Assembly: GCF_047675955.1 (NCBI RefSeq)
Contig: NC_132916.1
Coordinates: 67,015,481-67,079,480 of the forward strand
Direction of reading: 5' to 3'
Length of the DNA: 64,000 bases
Origin: Chlorocebus sabaeus
Taxonomy: Eukaryota; Chordata; Mammalia; Primates; Cercopithecidae
Part shown: in pieces, positions 11,816 through 26,518 of the stretch
How the letters are laid out: each line of letters begins with the position of its first letter
Position numbering within the stretch: position 1 is the stretch's first letter
Notes under the pieces: generated by a model
Told to the model about the DNA's origin: nothing
What the model saw: only the letters and a program-made list of their open reading frames with translations
Databases searched by the model: none
Made by a program: the position numbers and the translations under genes

Positions 11816-12387
11816 ACAAAGGTGATCAGTAATAAACTGATCTTTATCATCCTGGAATTAAATTTCAATTGGATGACTTAAATAAGCAACCATCACCTAA
11901 GAATCGTATTTACTCAGCCAATATTAAATATCAAAACTGTCCATTTTATAGAAAATCTTAATCAGAAATTATCCATTTTTTCTTTGAACATGTTTCTCCA
12001 TTTTTTAAAAATGAGGATTTATAGTTTGTTGCAAATACTGTGTTGTCTCTAGTTCTTCGTGAGACTGTAAATGTGCTATTTAGAAGTAGCTAAATGCAGA
12101 ATATTTTGAGAAATAATTCTGTGTGATAAAAATTGTATTAAAATAGATTTCCACCTAATATTCTCCATTTACACAAGCTAATTCTGGAAGCTCTTATTTT
12201 ATTATAGGACTGATTCAAACACAAAAAGTAGAAGTTTCATTATCAACTTTAAATATCATATGACTAAATCTAAGACAGTGATAATGTATACATTTTAGTC
12301 ACAGACATAACTCTCAATTAAAAAGGAGAAGAAGGAGTCTAGTATTCAAAAGTAATTTGTGTGTGACTTTATTCTTGTATAAAATTT

Positions 12388-12545
12388 TTCATTGGAGCAC
12401 AGCCATGCTCATTAGTTTATATATTGTCTTTGTCTGCCTCTGTGCTACAATGGCTGTGTTAATTGATTGTGATCAATACAGTATAGCCTGCCATCCTAAA
12501 ATGTTTACAGTCTAGCCCTTTAGGAGAACATTTGCCAACCACTGA
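12388..12545. repeat. ancient DNA-transposon-like relic
   Basis: Phrases such as GGAGCACAGCCATGCTCATT, ATTGTCTTTGTCTGCCTCTG and GAACATTTGCCAACCACTG match a widely dispersed old mammalian repeat that I remember as a hAT-type element. I do not assign the family. Confidence 0.5.
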
Positions 12546-13124
12546 AACTAGTCTAAAGAACTATGATAGTCCACTTGGCTGAACCACATACTTTGGACAG
12601 CACTGGAAAAGACCTGCTAGATCTCCTCAGCCAGGGAAAACAAACCAATCACCCACAGGCTAGTTTAGCCCTAAGACATGGGTGATGGTGGTAGCATTTA
12701 TTTGTTCCTGTTCATTTACATTTGTTCCACACAGTGCTTTTAATTGATGAATTATTTCCAATATTAAAAAATTAGATTTCACATAAAAATGAAGTTTTGG
12801 ATTTTTCTGGTAAATATAATACACTAGGCTACTATATCTGCATGGCCAACACAGCTGGAGCTAAATGGTGGCTGCTGCTTTCAAAGGGGCTTCCCAGTTT
12901 ACTTCAGCCCTTAGCAACCCCTTATTCTTCCCACTCCAGCCCCCTTTTTGTCTTTAGATTGCCTTCTGGCCCTGATAGGCATTTAAGTGGGAATGGTGAT
13001 TTATGCCACTCCCTTTATATGGGCCAGGAAACTGAAGCGAGAAAATAAGTGGCAGAGGCAGTTGGTGGGCTCCAACACGTGTCTTCTGTTTCCATGTCTA
13101 GTATTTATGTTTGGGAATACTCAT

Positions 13125-13525
13125 TTAAAAAATTATTTTAAATTATTTTAATTGATAAAAACTATATGTGTTTATGGTGTACAACATATTTTAATATAGG
13201 TATACATTGTGGAATGGCTAATTTGAGCTAATTAACTTTCATTATTATCTCATGTACTTATTTGTAAACAGAACACTTAAAATCTCTCAGCAATTTTCAA
13301 ATATACAATCATTGTTATTAACAATAGTCATCATGTTGTACAATAGATTTCTTGAATGTATTTCTCCAGTCTAACTGAAATTTTCCATCCTTTGACCCAT
13401 ACATTCTCAACTCCTGTGCCCTGTCCACCCCTGTGCCCCTGGAAACCACTCTTCTATTATTTGCTTTTATGAGTTCAACCTTTTTAGATTCCACATTTAA
13501 GTAAGATCATTCATTTCTCATAATT
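13125..13525 (-). mobile_element. old L1 LINE fragment (L1M type), minus strand
   Basis: GGTGTACAACATATTTTAAT, TATACATTGTGGAATGGCTA, ATGTTGTACAATAGATTTCT and GATTCCACATTTAAGTAAGA appear in the order seen in reverse-strand old L1 3' regions. There is no intact ORF. Confidence 0.7.
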
Positions 13526-15482
13526 TCTTAAACTCTGTCTTCCAGACTCCTTTCCCAAGCCTTAAGATTATCAGAGTGCATCAAGTACATACTCATGTAC
13601 CTTAGTCATCTATAAGTTTTCAAACTAATTTTGTCAAAAGGGTAGCGTGAACTTACACAGTCAATATATTTGAGTGTTTTTAACTTTTATAGTGATCTTC
13701 TTGCCATTCCAAGATGACGTTAAGCACTCACATTCCAGACATTCAGATGTCCTGGACTGTGTTTCAGGAGAAATGATGGGAGAGGGAATTTCCTGCTGCT
13801 TAATCATCAGCTTTGGGAGTTGAAGAACCCAAGTCACTCATTAACTGACAGGAAATACCTGTAACAGAGAGTATATCAAGGCTTGTTAGCTAAGCAAATC
13901 TTTCATAAGTGTGCCCTGTTAACATTTTAACCTTTCATTTTTTTTTTCCAGAAAATGAAAGCATCTTGCTGTTTATGGTTATAATTTCCAACAAACTAAT
14001 GATCAGTACAGTAACCAATGGGAGAATAGAAATTTATTTCTAGCATTCCATTTAATAGACAATGTCTGCTAAATTTGAGTTTTTATTTCAGGATTAATTT
14101 GTGATGGAAAAATAAATAGATTTTGCAAAGGTATATTGCTAAATAAATTTTAATTTGAAAGTAACATAGTAGAATTGAACTGACTCAATTAAACATTAAA
14201 ATGTCCTGTCATTTGTTTCACATATTAAACATCCTAGCCTTAATAAAATTGATATATTATTAGTAAATATTCTAACAATTTTAGAATATGACTTTGTTTT
14301 CCTATACTTTTCTAAAAAATATTTGGGAAATGTACCTTAATTAGGAAATTTTCAGCAGATTTTTAAAAACATGGTTAAACCTGTCAATCCTTTTAAAAAC
14401 AAAATGCTTTATTTTGCAATAAATCTTCTTCTTTTTATAGCATCTTCATTTTTCTTAGAACAATTTTATTAAACACATTCAGTTTTATGACTCTCATGGA
14501 TAGATAAATTTTTAGTGGACTCTTTAATTATAGGTACAATTATTTATTTACCTGTGTGATGATTCAAGTTTAGATACTGGCTAATGTCCGTCAATTTCAC
14601 TAAGAACAGACAGTGCCTTCTCTACTAGTTTTATTTATTTTACTGATTACTACTCTTTCCTGAGGGAGTGGTACGGTATAATGCAATGAATAGTCTAAGT
14701 TCAAACGAATTACATTTATTTTAACAAGCATTTATTAGGCACTTCCATGGATTAGCTACTGTGGATGTAGAGATAAGACACACTTTATAAGTACTTTACT
14801 GTTATTTTCTGAAATTTCTGGATTTGTACTTTTGTTTCCCTTTCTAGGATTTTTTACCGAGTTTGCTAAGGTTTCATCAACTCTTGGATTTTTACCCTTT
14901 CATAATCATTACAGTTCTGTTCTTCATAGCCTTAAATTCATAGCCTTCACAGCCTTCAATTCATTATTGGTTCTTCCCTTGCACTTCTAACAAATGATTG
15001 AATGTAATATTTTTAGATAACTAAATCATTTTTAAATAATAAAATTAAGATAAATCACTTTATCTTTACAAAGGACTTTATACTTTGAGGATGCCCAAAC
15101 TCTTTATGAACATAGATGACTAAATTTCACTTTAAATATATTTATTCATGAAAAGTTGAAAAATTCATCTTAGTAACAACTGCAAAGAAAAAATGAAAGG
15201 AATTACTTTTTCTTTTTCTGTTATTGCAACTTATTGTGAGGGTTTGCTCTTCAATTATTTGGAGTATTATTGAGTAGGTATGAGAGGAGCAGTGGACTAT
15301 ACATCAGTCTTTTTTACCACAACTTGTGTAAATATTAATATATACTGACTTCTTTCAGTAACATAATTTGGAAAGAACAACAGATAGAGAAGGATTAACA
15401 GCTTTAGAGCTTTTCCTCAACTACCTGTTTTCAGTGATTACATTTTTTTTCAAAAAAATTTGGCTCTAAATTTTGCTGTTAA

Positions 15483-15941
15483 TGTTATAGAACTTTGCTT
15501 CTTAGCTCAGCTAAAACCCAGGTTCTTGTCACACAACCAGGAAAATTGAGGCACGCGTACACATTGAGGGGTGAGTAGAGCAGGACTTCATTGGGCAAAA
15601 AGAAAAAACAAAACAAAAAACCACAACAACAAAAAGCTCAGCAAAGTGAGATGCAGGCCTACTAATAGGCCCTCCACCTCACTAATTGATTGCCAGGTCC
15701 TTACAGGAGCTGGAGAGAGCAGGCTCCTCCCCTGCATAAGGCACGAATTCTCCGAATTCTCCGTGGCTCCACCTACCTCCCACAGTGCGCAAGTCAGGCC
15801 CTAATCCGCTGTGGGCAGGCTCAGGCAAGGCCTGGGCAGGTTTCCTCATCTGCACAAAAGCATCTGATGTAAACACTTGTGGAGTGGGTGGGAGATTCTC
15901 CAGGGACCCGTTTTTATCTGCCTAGGCATTTGGCTGTCTCA
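15483..15941 (-). mobile_element. solo LTR of an ERV1-type endogenous retrovirus
   Basis: The segment is markedly more GC-rich than its surroundings. Read on the minus strand it begins TGAGACAGCCAAATGCCTAG and ends in CA, the LTR termini. The 4-base repeat TTAA at 15479-15482 and 15942-15945 flanks it, and 4-bp duplications are typical of ERV1. No internal viral region adjoins, so this is a solo LTR left by recombination. I do not name the family. A duplicated CGAATTCTC motif lies inside. Confidence 0.6.
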
Positions 15942-17874
15942 TTAATATTAAGTAAATATCTGAAAACACCTTTCTGGTAGCTTCAAAAATCAGTAAACAC
16001 ATACAGATCATATTCTAAAACCAATTTGTTGATGATAAACATATCACTATCCAGAAGAGTGAATTGTTTGTTCTTCCTTAACAACCTCCTGATGCATAAA
16101 TCCATCAGCCAAGAAAACTGATTGTGATACTGACTTTTTATGCAGATATGTTGAAAATAGAACTGGGTAGAAATAAAGTTAGTGCATACTTTTGATATTT
16201 CATGTATTTGTTTATTTTGGTGTGTTTGTAATGCACGTTTTCATTTATCAATTTAATTTCCTTTTAATTAAATTAGTCACATGTATTTATACCATTTTTA
16301 CTTAAAAACATTCCAGTTTGATTTTTATTGTCATTTTGGGTCATATTAAAATAGCGTTTATTGAGTATTTGAAGCAGTGTCAATTTCCTAAACTAGAAGT
16401 TCCCCAGAAGGAACAGCTAACTAAAATATTGAGAAGTAAATGTTGCAGTTTCCCATAAAAGAATGCTGCATATTGAAATTTATACTTGTTACTGTGCAAT
16501 GAAACTGATGAAATGTTCAAGAAAATTGTTAAATATCTTGCTCTAAATCATAGCTCTTCTGATTTTCTTTTCTTATTTTTACCTCTAAGCTCTTTAACCT
16601 ACTAGTGGGAATGTAGTTTGCCTAAAAACTGCTTTCCCATAACACTGAGCCCTTATCTCCCTTTGTCTTCCAGAGATATTGTATCAGTGCCAGAAGTGGC
16701 CTAAGGAGCCCTTGACTGCCAACATTGTGTGTAATATGAGAACCACAGGAACTCCCTCCAGGGTCTCCTCTGTTGCATGCTGCAGAGGCTGAGATTTCAT
16801 TAGGCTCTGAACTTTAAAGGCTTTTTAGTTTGCGGAAGTCCCTTACAAAATATAAGTACCTACAAAAGGGAGGTCCTACAAAAATTGGGCTTATAGTAAA
16901 TGTGATGCAAGGGAATAATGGGCAAAAAGCATTCAAGACAAAATTCCACCTCAGTCCTGCCTTAACTTCTGCCTCCTCGAATATTCTTTTTCCATGGTGC
17001 ATTTGCTTAAGTTTTCAATCTTCAAAACACCCCCTTCCTCTCTCTGCTTCCTTTCACAGCCAAGCTTCCTCTTCTTGCATTCACTCGTCAGACCTTGGCA
17101 GTCTAGATTTCATCATTCCCACACAACTCAAACTATTTTCTATAGAGGTACTACCAAAATCCCAATGCAAAGTTAAAGTTCTTTTCATTCTTTATCACTC
17201 TTGGCCTTTCTGGTATTCTCGATATTGCCACACCCTGCATTAAACTTTCTTCTCTTAAATTCTGTAAAACTACCTCTGTAAAAGTTTTACCTTTTTAAGT
17301 CTATAGCTCTTTTTCTTATATGTGATGCTTAAATATAGAAATATCTGTGATTCCATCCTGTTTCCTTCTCCAATCTACAATCTATCTACAGTGATCCCAA
17401 ACACTATAGCTTTTGATGAGTATTTCCTGGCTACACCTCTTACAAAAACACGTTTGCATCTAGGTGTCACACAGGCACCTCAGTTTCCGTTACTGTACTT
17501 GGTGTTTACCCCACCTAAGTCTGCTCTTCTTCTATTATTTCCCATCTCCTTTTATTAGATCGATATGTGCCAGTTTCTTAAGTTGGAAATTAGCAAAACG
17601 TCCTCTATTCTTTCTCTTTTCCCGTCTTTAATTAGTTGCTAAATGTTATGCATTCTGTCTTTAAATTTCTTGTATCTGTATCTATCTCTGTCGATCCTTT
17701 TTACTCATGATATCAAGGCTGAATTATTAGTAGTATTCCTGCTTCTATTTCCCTTCTTTTGGTTGTAGAACCTAAATGACTGTTTTCAAAGAAATATAGT
17801 TTTCTTGCCTACCTCCTCCTCATTTTCCCTCACTGCCTTTAAGAAAGAGTTCACAATGTTAGCAGTTCACCTGG

Positions 17875-18490
17875 TGAACCCAAAATATCTGAGACAGGTT
17901 TTAATTAGTTTAGAAAGTTTATTTTTCCGAAGTTAAGGACACACCCATGACACAGCCTCAGGGGATCCTGATGACATGTGCCCAAGATGGTCAGGGGACA
18001 GCTTGCTTTTCTATGTTTTAGGGACACAATACATCAACCAATCCATGTAAGATTTACATTGATTCAATCTGGAGAAGGGCAGGACAACTCCAAGTAGTGG
18101 GGCGGGGGCTTCCAGGTTATAGGTAGATTTAAAATTTTTCTGACTGACAATTGATTGAAGGAGTTATTATCAGTAGAAAGGAATGTCTGGGTTAAATAAA
18201 GGGTTGTGGAGATCAAGATTTTATCATGCAGATGAAGCCTTCAGGTAGCAGACTTCACAGAGGATAGATTGTAAATGTTTCTTATCAGACTTAGGGTTTG
18301 TGTTGATGTTAATGCTGGAGGGGTGTAATGAGGCATGTACAACCCTCTCTTCCATCATGGCCTCAACTCAATTTTCAGATTAACTCTGGAAGGATGTTGG
18401 CCAAGAGGAGAAGTCCATTCAGATGGTTGTGGGGGCGCCCTAGAAGTTCATTTTTGGTTTACAGCCTTGAGTGCCCACCACTCAAGGTTC
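17875..18490. repeat. LTR-like interspersed repeat, family unassigned
   Basis: I recognise the phrases AAGGACACACCCATGACACA, GATGACATGTGCCCAAGATG and CTTGGCCAAGAGGAG-like text as belonging to a common primate interspersed repeat, probably retroviral LTR or internal sequence. I cannot name it or fix its ends. Confidence 0.5.
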
Positions 18491-18699
18491 CAGTGTGTGG
18501 GATTAACCACTGGAAGAAAGACAGAGGGCTGTAGTGTTCATGGTATTGATATTTTCCAAAGCCTTACAGCAGCTGTCCATTGTTTATATGTCTGATCATC
18601 CTTATCAGTTTTTACTTTACTTTAGCAATGCCCAGTGACTTGGTGCACAGACCATTTCAGTGCCTCCTTGGTATTTGTTTTAGAAATTCTGTCTGCCAG

Positions 18700-18985
18700 T
18701 AAAATACCGATCTCTACTCTCCTACCCCTGGCTCTCTCACAGCCTCCTGTGCCTTATGGGCCGCCTTCTTTGAAATTGATTTCTGTTCACTTTTCTTACC
18801 AAGCTGCTGTCACATCCTCCTTTGGGTCACTGCCACCTTTGGAGCACTTCCCTGATAGCACTTAGAACTGTGACGCCATCTTCCTTTCATGCCTCCCTGA
18901 GAGCAGCAACTTAAATTAAAGCATCATTCTGGTCTCTGTCCCTCACATAATGTAGGCAATAAGTAAATGTTTGTTGAAGGAATGT
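18700..18985 (+). repeat. possible L2 LINE 3'-end relic
   Basis: Text like CTGTCCCTCACATAATGTAG followed by CAATAAGTAAATGTTTGTTG and GAAGGAATG matches the L2 3' terminus, and the preceding pyrimidine-rich section fits the L2 3' region loosely. Confidence 0.45.
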
Positions 18986-19294
18986 GTAAAGGTCTGTGAC
19001 AAGAGCTGCTTGCCAGTCAGTGTCATGTCATAGCCTGCCTGTAAGATCAGGCCTTTCTGAAGTATCAGGATTCCTTCCTTGGGCCAAGTGCCGCAAGGTA
19101 TCAAGGATGAAGAAACCATGCCTCTGGAGATACTGTTAAACTGTTACGTTATTTTCTGCTTATGCATATGGTTTACCTAGTTACTTTTGTAGGCTCGTGC
19201 AGGAGCTGTGCCTTCACATTCCCACAGGAAAGTTTTGAAATGTTTAGTAGAATAAAATCACTATTATATAAATGTCCCTTAAAATTAAATATGT

Positions 19295-19352
19295 TGTGCA
19301 TATTATATATGTGTATATATATGTATGTGTATACACATACATACATATATAT
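19295..19352. repeat. TA/TG-rich palindromic microsatellite
   Basis: Alternating TATATG runs surround a perfect inverted repeat at 19320-19343, centred on GTGTATACAC. The symmetry extends to about 19313-19350 with one mismatch. Confidence 0.85.
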
Positions 19353-20002
19353 TTGTATTTTTTGTGTGTTTTTGATACACTATACTTTGTTGTAAGTGTA
19401 GCCAATGTTTCTCAAGATTCAAGCTGTTGGAAAAAGTCTGTTAATTGTCAGAGGGACATTTAGTGCAACAGTGAAAATCTACCAAAAAAAAAAAATCAGC
19501 TCAAAACTTGTCCTGCTGAGAATGAGTTAGTAAAAGCTTGAAATAAAAAGACACAGAGACTGAATTGAAGTCACAAAAATGTATTTCTGGAATTACAAAT
19601 AGCATATGCTAGGACGTATGAACCAAAACTGTGCATGTTATGGGTAATTCATAATATGTAACTTCACTTTTGAAACTTATTCTTGATGTTTGTATCATTT
19701 TATTTGTATGAATTCCCACCCACACTCTTAAAATGTTTTATACAAAGAAGTCCTGAACTTTTTGTACAAACTTTAAGGGGCAATGGCACTGCTTTTCTTT
19801 TGATATGTGATGACTGATAAATTGAGTTAAAGATTTCGAGGACAATTTCAATACTTTGGTTTTACATTTGAGAAAATTAAGGCACAGTGACCTTAAGATA
19901 CTTTCTTGACATCAAAGAATTACTGGTGGACTCTTCTAGGGCTGCTTCTATTAACCGTATGATTCATGATATTTTTTTCTGGATAATATCACTAAATCAT
20001 AA

Positions 20003-21818
<1,816 letters not shown>

Positions 21819-21902
21819 CTACTGTAAACTCTCCTAGTACTACACCACCCACTGTCACCACTAACATGCCTGTTACTAACAGAATCGATAAACAAAAGAA
21901 TG
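21819..21902 (+). CDS. ADGRG6: ADGRG6 exon 6: 28-residue Thr/Pro-rich cassette
   Basis: This 84-bp exon encodes a threonine, proline, serine and asparagine-rich spacer (SPSTTPPTVTTNMPVTNR) that looks like an O-glycosylated hinge. It is symmetric (phase 1 in, phase 1 out). A 28-residue stretch at this place is present or absent in human ADGRG6 isoforms, so this is very likely the alternatively spliced exon. Inclusion or skipping at this point is reported to change the extracellular conformation and signalling of the receptor. A lysine stands where I recall arginine in human (DKQKN). The donor is GTAAGA. Confidence 0.95.
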
Positions 21903-23123
21903 GTAAGAAATCATTACCTTTTATATTTTTAGTATGTCTAACATAAAAAATTGTATTCTAAGGAGGGAAATATGTATTATTCCAACAAAGCTGCTGTTAT
22001 TGGAGTCAATTGGTACATTTGTAGGACTAGTAAAATTAATAAAGATCACTTAACTCTGTTGAGTTCCTCATTCTTATGACCAGTGGAATGAGTACATTTC
22101 CAGTACTCCTCTTTTGCGTTTTTAGCCAAAATTTTTTTCAAAGGAAGTTTTAGGGGAAAAAGCATTTAATTAGAAGGCATTAATGTGCATCATAATAGAG
22201 ATCAGAGAAAAACGTATTTCCATGGTATTTTGTCAGATTATTTTCTGCAGAAAACAAGTTTTAAAGGATTTTACAAATTTCAAAAAACTAAGTAATTTTA
22301 ATAATTTGATTTCTCACTTAAGTGAACTTTATGTTCATATATTTGTGACATTTAAATCAATTTTCATAGTAATACTTTGCTTTCAGTTTTTATTTGCTGA
22401 AGAATAATAGATTGTGATTATATATCAACTAAATCAAATCAATTTTTGAATGACAACAATTAAAGTCACTTCAAATACTTCTTGCTTTTTTCCTCCAAAT
22501 GTACTTTTCTATTATTTATAATTTGCAAATATAGCAGTGTATGGTAAGAAATAAACAGAGGAAAAGTCAGGTGAATACAGTTCTTTAACCTGTTCCTAGA
22601 TGAACAACATGCATGGCCTTTTGGTAATTCACAGTGAGCGATTTCAGTTTCTTCTAATAAAAGAGAAATTCCAATCAGGTGACCATACCATTGCTTTGAA
22701 TACAGTAATATTCTCAAATATGAAGCATTAGAAACAAAGAAATTTTCTAAACTCCAGTCATTTAGCTTATGAGGCCAAGACATCTGTAATATATCACCAG
22801 GGACCCAAAACCCTGAGAAAGGAAACCCACATAGTTCATTTTTTCTTGGCTTCAGAGGTTACATTAATTTCCTCTGTAAGACATTTAAATTGGAACTCTG
22901 GAATATTTTACATGAAATGTAGATATAAATTTCATTAGGGTTATAAAGGCGTTGATTCAGGGAGTGTTTATGGTTATTCTGGTAGTTACACCAAGGAGAT
23001 TTATGATGGAGCAAAAATTCCAGCATCCCCCAAGAAAGCAACAGCAGCTGAAATTTCCAGTGCATATTTCACATGGACGCTAGCCAGTAGATGGGAATAT
23101 TATAATTCTAACTAAGTATTTCA

Positions 23124-23147
23124 CTCTTTGTATGAACATACAAAGAG
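23124..23147. other. perfect DNA hairpin with GAAC loop (somatic mutation hotspot motif)
   Basis: Stem CTCTTTGTAT (23124-23133), loop GAAC (23134-23137), stem ATACAAAGAG (23138-23147): a 10-bp uninterrupted inverted repeat with a 4-base loop. On the lower strand the loop reads GTTC, placing a TpC cytosine at the 3' end of the loop, the preferred APOBEC3A hairpin substrate. Its place in ADGRG6 intron 6 and the loop G and C three bases apart match the recurrent non-coding hotspot reported in bladder and breast tumours. Confidence 0.85.
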
Positions 23148-24271
23148 CCTCTGTGGTATTCTCCCTCCAGGATTGACACATCCTCTACTGCCCAAGAACT
23201 TTTATACCGTGCTTCAGAGTCCTTGACTTGGTGGAGTGGAGCTGTATTCACTCAATCATATCATTTCTGACATTCTTGAAGAAAGCCTTGTTTAGGCCAT
23301 CTCTCTCTGCGTCATAACCTTCATTGGAGTTTCAACAAAGCAAGCAAATGTTAAGAATCAGTTAAAATGTTCTGCTTAACCATATTAATGAAAAAAAATC
23401 TAATTCAGATAATTCTTAATCAAAATATCATCTTAGCGTTTAAAAATATTTGGGTCATTATATGACGGAAAAATTCTCAAAATTGTGTGTCAAATTTGTG
23501 TACCATCTTAACAATTTTTTTACCATTTCTCTGAATCACGTATACTATTTAATATGATTTTTTTCCTAAATTGACTCACTTTTTAACTTAAACATTTGTG
23601 TTTACTTGGGAAAATCTATTTCACGACTGTAAAGTGAAACCAGTCCTACTTGTTATAATACAGATATAAAAAGTGAATATAAATATAATGTAAACAATGT
23701 TTTAATGTTCTCCCTGTATCCTATTACCTTCTCACATCTTAGAGCGTGAAGCCTTCATTATCTTTTTAAAAAGGAAGACTAACAAAGTATTAGAGACAGA
23801 CTATAATTAAGATTTTTTCTTTGATGTAATCAAATTTGAAATTGAAGATAATTACTTTTTCACCTATGAATAAATGCTATTTAATGTCATGTCCTGGATT
23901 ATCATCACTGATATAATATTAACAATTTCTTATTCTTTGGGAAACAGAGAATAAACATTCTCAGGCTTGCTTTCTGATATATTAGAGAATTCTATTTTAT
24001 TTACTGTAAGAAAGATTGGCACAACTGTCAATTATCTGATTTGTCCAGTCCTTTTAACTCTTGGCTATCAGAATTTTACTGAGTCAATCAATAACAATAT
24101 TGCATTTTTGGGAGAGGAGAGGGATTGAGTTTGTTTGATAATCAGATATATTTATCATAGTGTATCAATAGAATTTGTTTTCCTGGTTTTTGTGAAATGT
24201 TCCTATTTTTCTGTGTAGAGTTATTTTTGTTGTTTGCAATAGGACTTTTATCTGATACCTCAAATTACACT

Positions 24272-25120
24272 AAGTCCTCATTAATGTCATTGATAGGTTC
24301 TTAGAAACTGTGACTTTGAGCAAAATAACATGTAATGAAACCAATCTTACCATAGGCTGATTGATATAAACAAGAGTTAAGTTCCTACAGCATATTTCTG
24401 GTCACAGAAACATCACCAAACTTCCAAGTAAAGACTGAAACCCTTCTAATATTTAACATTGTAGTTAATATGAGCTGTACATACATTTAAGAAAGATTAA
24501 TGAAAACAAGTAAGATAATTGATTGCCCAAATTTGGGTGAGCCAGTGAGTGACTGCAGACTTAGTGGCAGTGATGGGTTAAATCAAGAAACAAATGTTTG
24601 CGCAATGAAAATTGAGAGGAGCACCTCCTGCTACCAAGCAGTTCCAAAACAATCACCAATATGGGGGTTCGCCGAGTGCTTTCATACTATATCATTTATT
24701 GTTGTGCTTTTATATGATTATCTTATACTTTTTGAATTTTTGTTTTACACTAATGTGTAGCCATTCATTAATTGACTTTCCAACCTGCTTATTCTATCCA
24801 GTTCAGGGTGGCGGGTGGCTAGAGCCATCTGGGCAGCTCAGGGCTGCAGGCAGGAACTAGCCCTGGCCAGGACGCCATCCCATGGCAGGGCACACACACA
24901 CACCTACACCTACTCACACTGGGACCGTGTAGACAGGCCAGTGAATCCAAGGTACACAGCTCTGGGATGTGGGAAGACACTGGAGGACCTGGAGAAACCC
25001 CATGCAGACAAGGGGAGAACATGCAGACCCTACACAGATGGGGGACCTGGCCAGGAATTGACTCTTCTCCTCATCAACTTTGTAATGAAACTCCATTTAA
25101 TGAAATGATGTTACTCAGGG
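24272..25120. repeat. ancient DNA-transposon-like repeat with GC-rich core
   Basis: The left end (GTCCTCATTAATGTCATT) and the reverse complement of the right end (GGTCCCTGAGTAACATCATT) resemble each other, as imperfect terminal inverted repeats would. The core includes GAAACCCCATGCAGACAAGG and GGAGAACATGCAGACCCTAC, phrases known from an old dispersed repeat. The family is not assigned. Confidence 0.45.
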
Positions 25121-26518
25121 ACCTGCTGTGTACACTAAGAAAGTATTTAAAGCTACTTTTCACAAACAAGTATTTCAGGATGTGGATAATCTGGGGATTC
25201 CCACAAATAATGACCTTTTATATGTTTTCCATTACATTCCCAAGAAAAGCTCTTGGACTAATTATTATTCCACTCCAAATCGTATCTTCTCTGCTTCAAA
25301 CATCACTCTAGTGCTACTGAATAGTAAACTTTTGTGAGGTTGTCACAAGCAACCCAACTAAGGAATTCACTCCATTAGTCTGTATTATTGTTCTAAAAAC
25401 CTAGTTTACAAGTAAGTACAGATTGTAACACTGCTTCCAGTTTCTCATATATGTTTAGCCATTTAAATAACGAATTCCTTCTAAGATTGTTTGAATGGAT
25501 CCATTACTCTGCTTTTTATGCCATATATCTTAAAGAAATTGTGTGTTTAGGAGCTGCAGGATGCCAGTCGCATTGTAAATGCCACTGTCATAATAAAATT
25601 CGCTCATCACTAGTTCAAAGAAATAACCAGGTATCTAGATTAGCATTTGGTTTATATTTTAACGTCTGTTTTTTCAAATATGTATTTAGGCCTATCATTT
25701 CAAACCTGTACTTTACATCCTTGAATATCGCATAGATTAGAGCAATGTCATTTCTATATTCTCCAAGAAACTCTGAAAAAAATTGTAAGAAGGTAAAAAA
25801 GGGAAAGATTAATTGGAGAAGAGACCTACAAAAAATAATGTTGTTTTGATAACCACATTGGTAATCACAGGCAGTGATTTCTGCTTGAAGTTCTGCATGC
25901 TGAAAGAAGTATCTAAATGGAAAATGGATATATTCTTAAATCATTTTCCCCATTAATGTCTATAATAAAATCTTTGGGCCTAGATGTCATTATTAGGATA
26001 GTACATACATATTTTGAAGTCTCTGGAACACATGAAGATTTGTGAATAGGTTTTAAAACACCATGAGTAGTGTTAACATTTGTAAGAGAAGACAACTTTA
26101 CTGCTATGGTAACATGGAAAATCCTGCATAAGTGTGTCTTAATTATGCATTTCCTCCAATTGCAATGTTGAAGCCAATTATTTTGCTCTAGTCCAAACCC
26201 TTCTCACCAGCCCTTCAGTGAACATATTTTTTTATGTTGCTTTGACAGTTCACTCTTGAACTTTTCTCATGGTTACTTATTGACTGCATTATTCAAAAAT
26301 TTTAAATAAATGTAACAAGTGGACTGGGGCAGGAAACAGTGTTTAAAGAAAACATCTTAAATATTTGGATGCTTTCTAAAAAATGCAGAAATGTCAATGA
26401 TTTTTAGAATTTTGATGTATTTTCCTAAGAGGGAACAAATACTACTCTTATAACAAAAGCATGCTTTAGGTTTCCATCTAGTGGTGGCTTTTCAGATACT
26501 CTGCTAGCATTGATAATA

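Noticed and set aside
22466..22783. 105-codon minus-strand ORF in intron 6
   Set aside because: No recognisable domain, no splice or start context, and AT-rich composition typical of chance.
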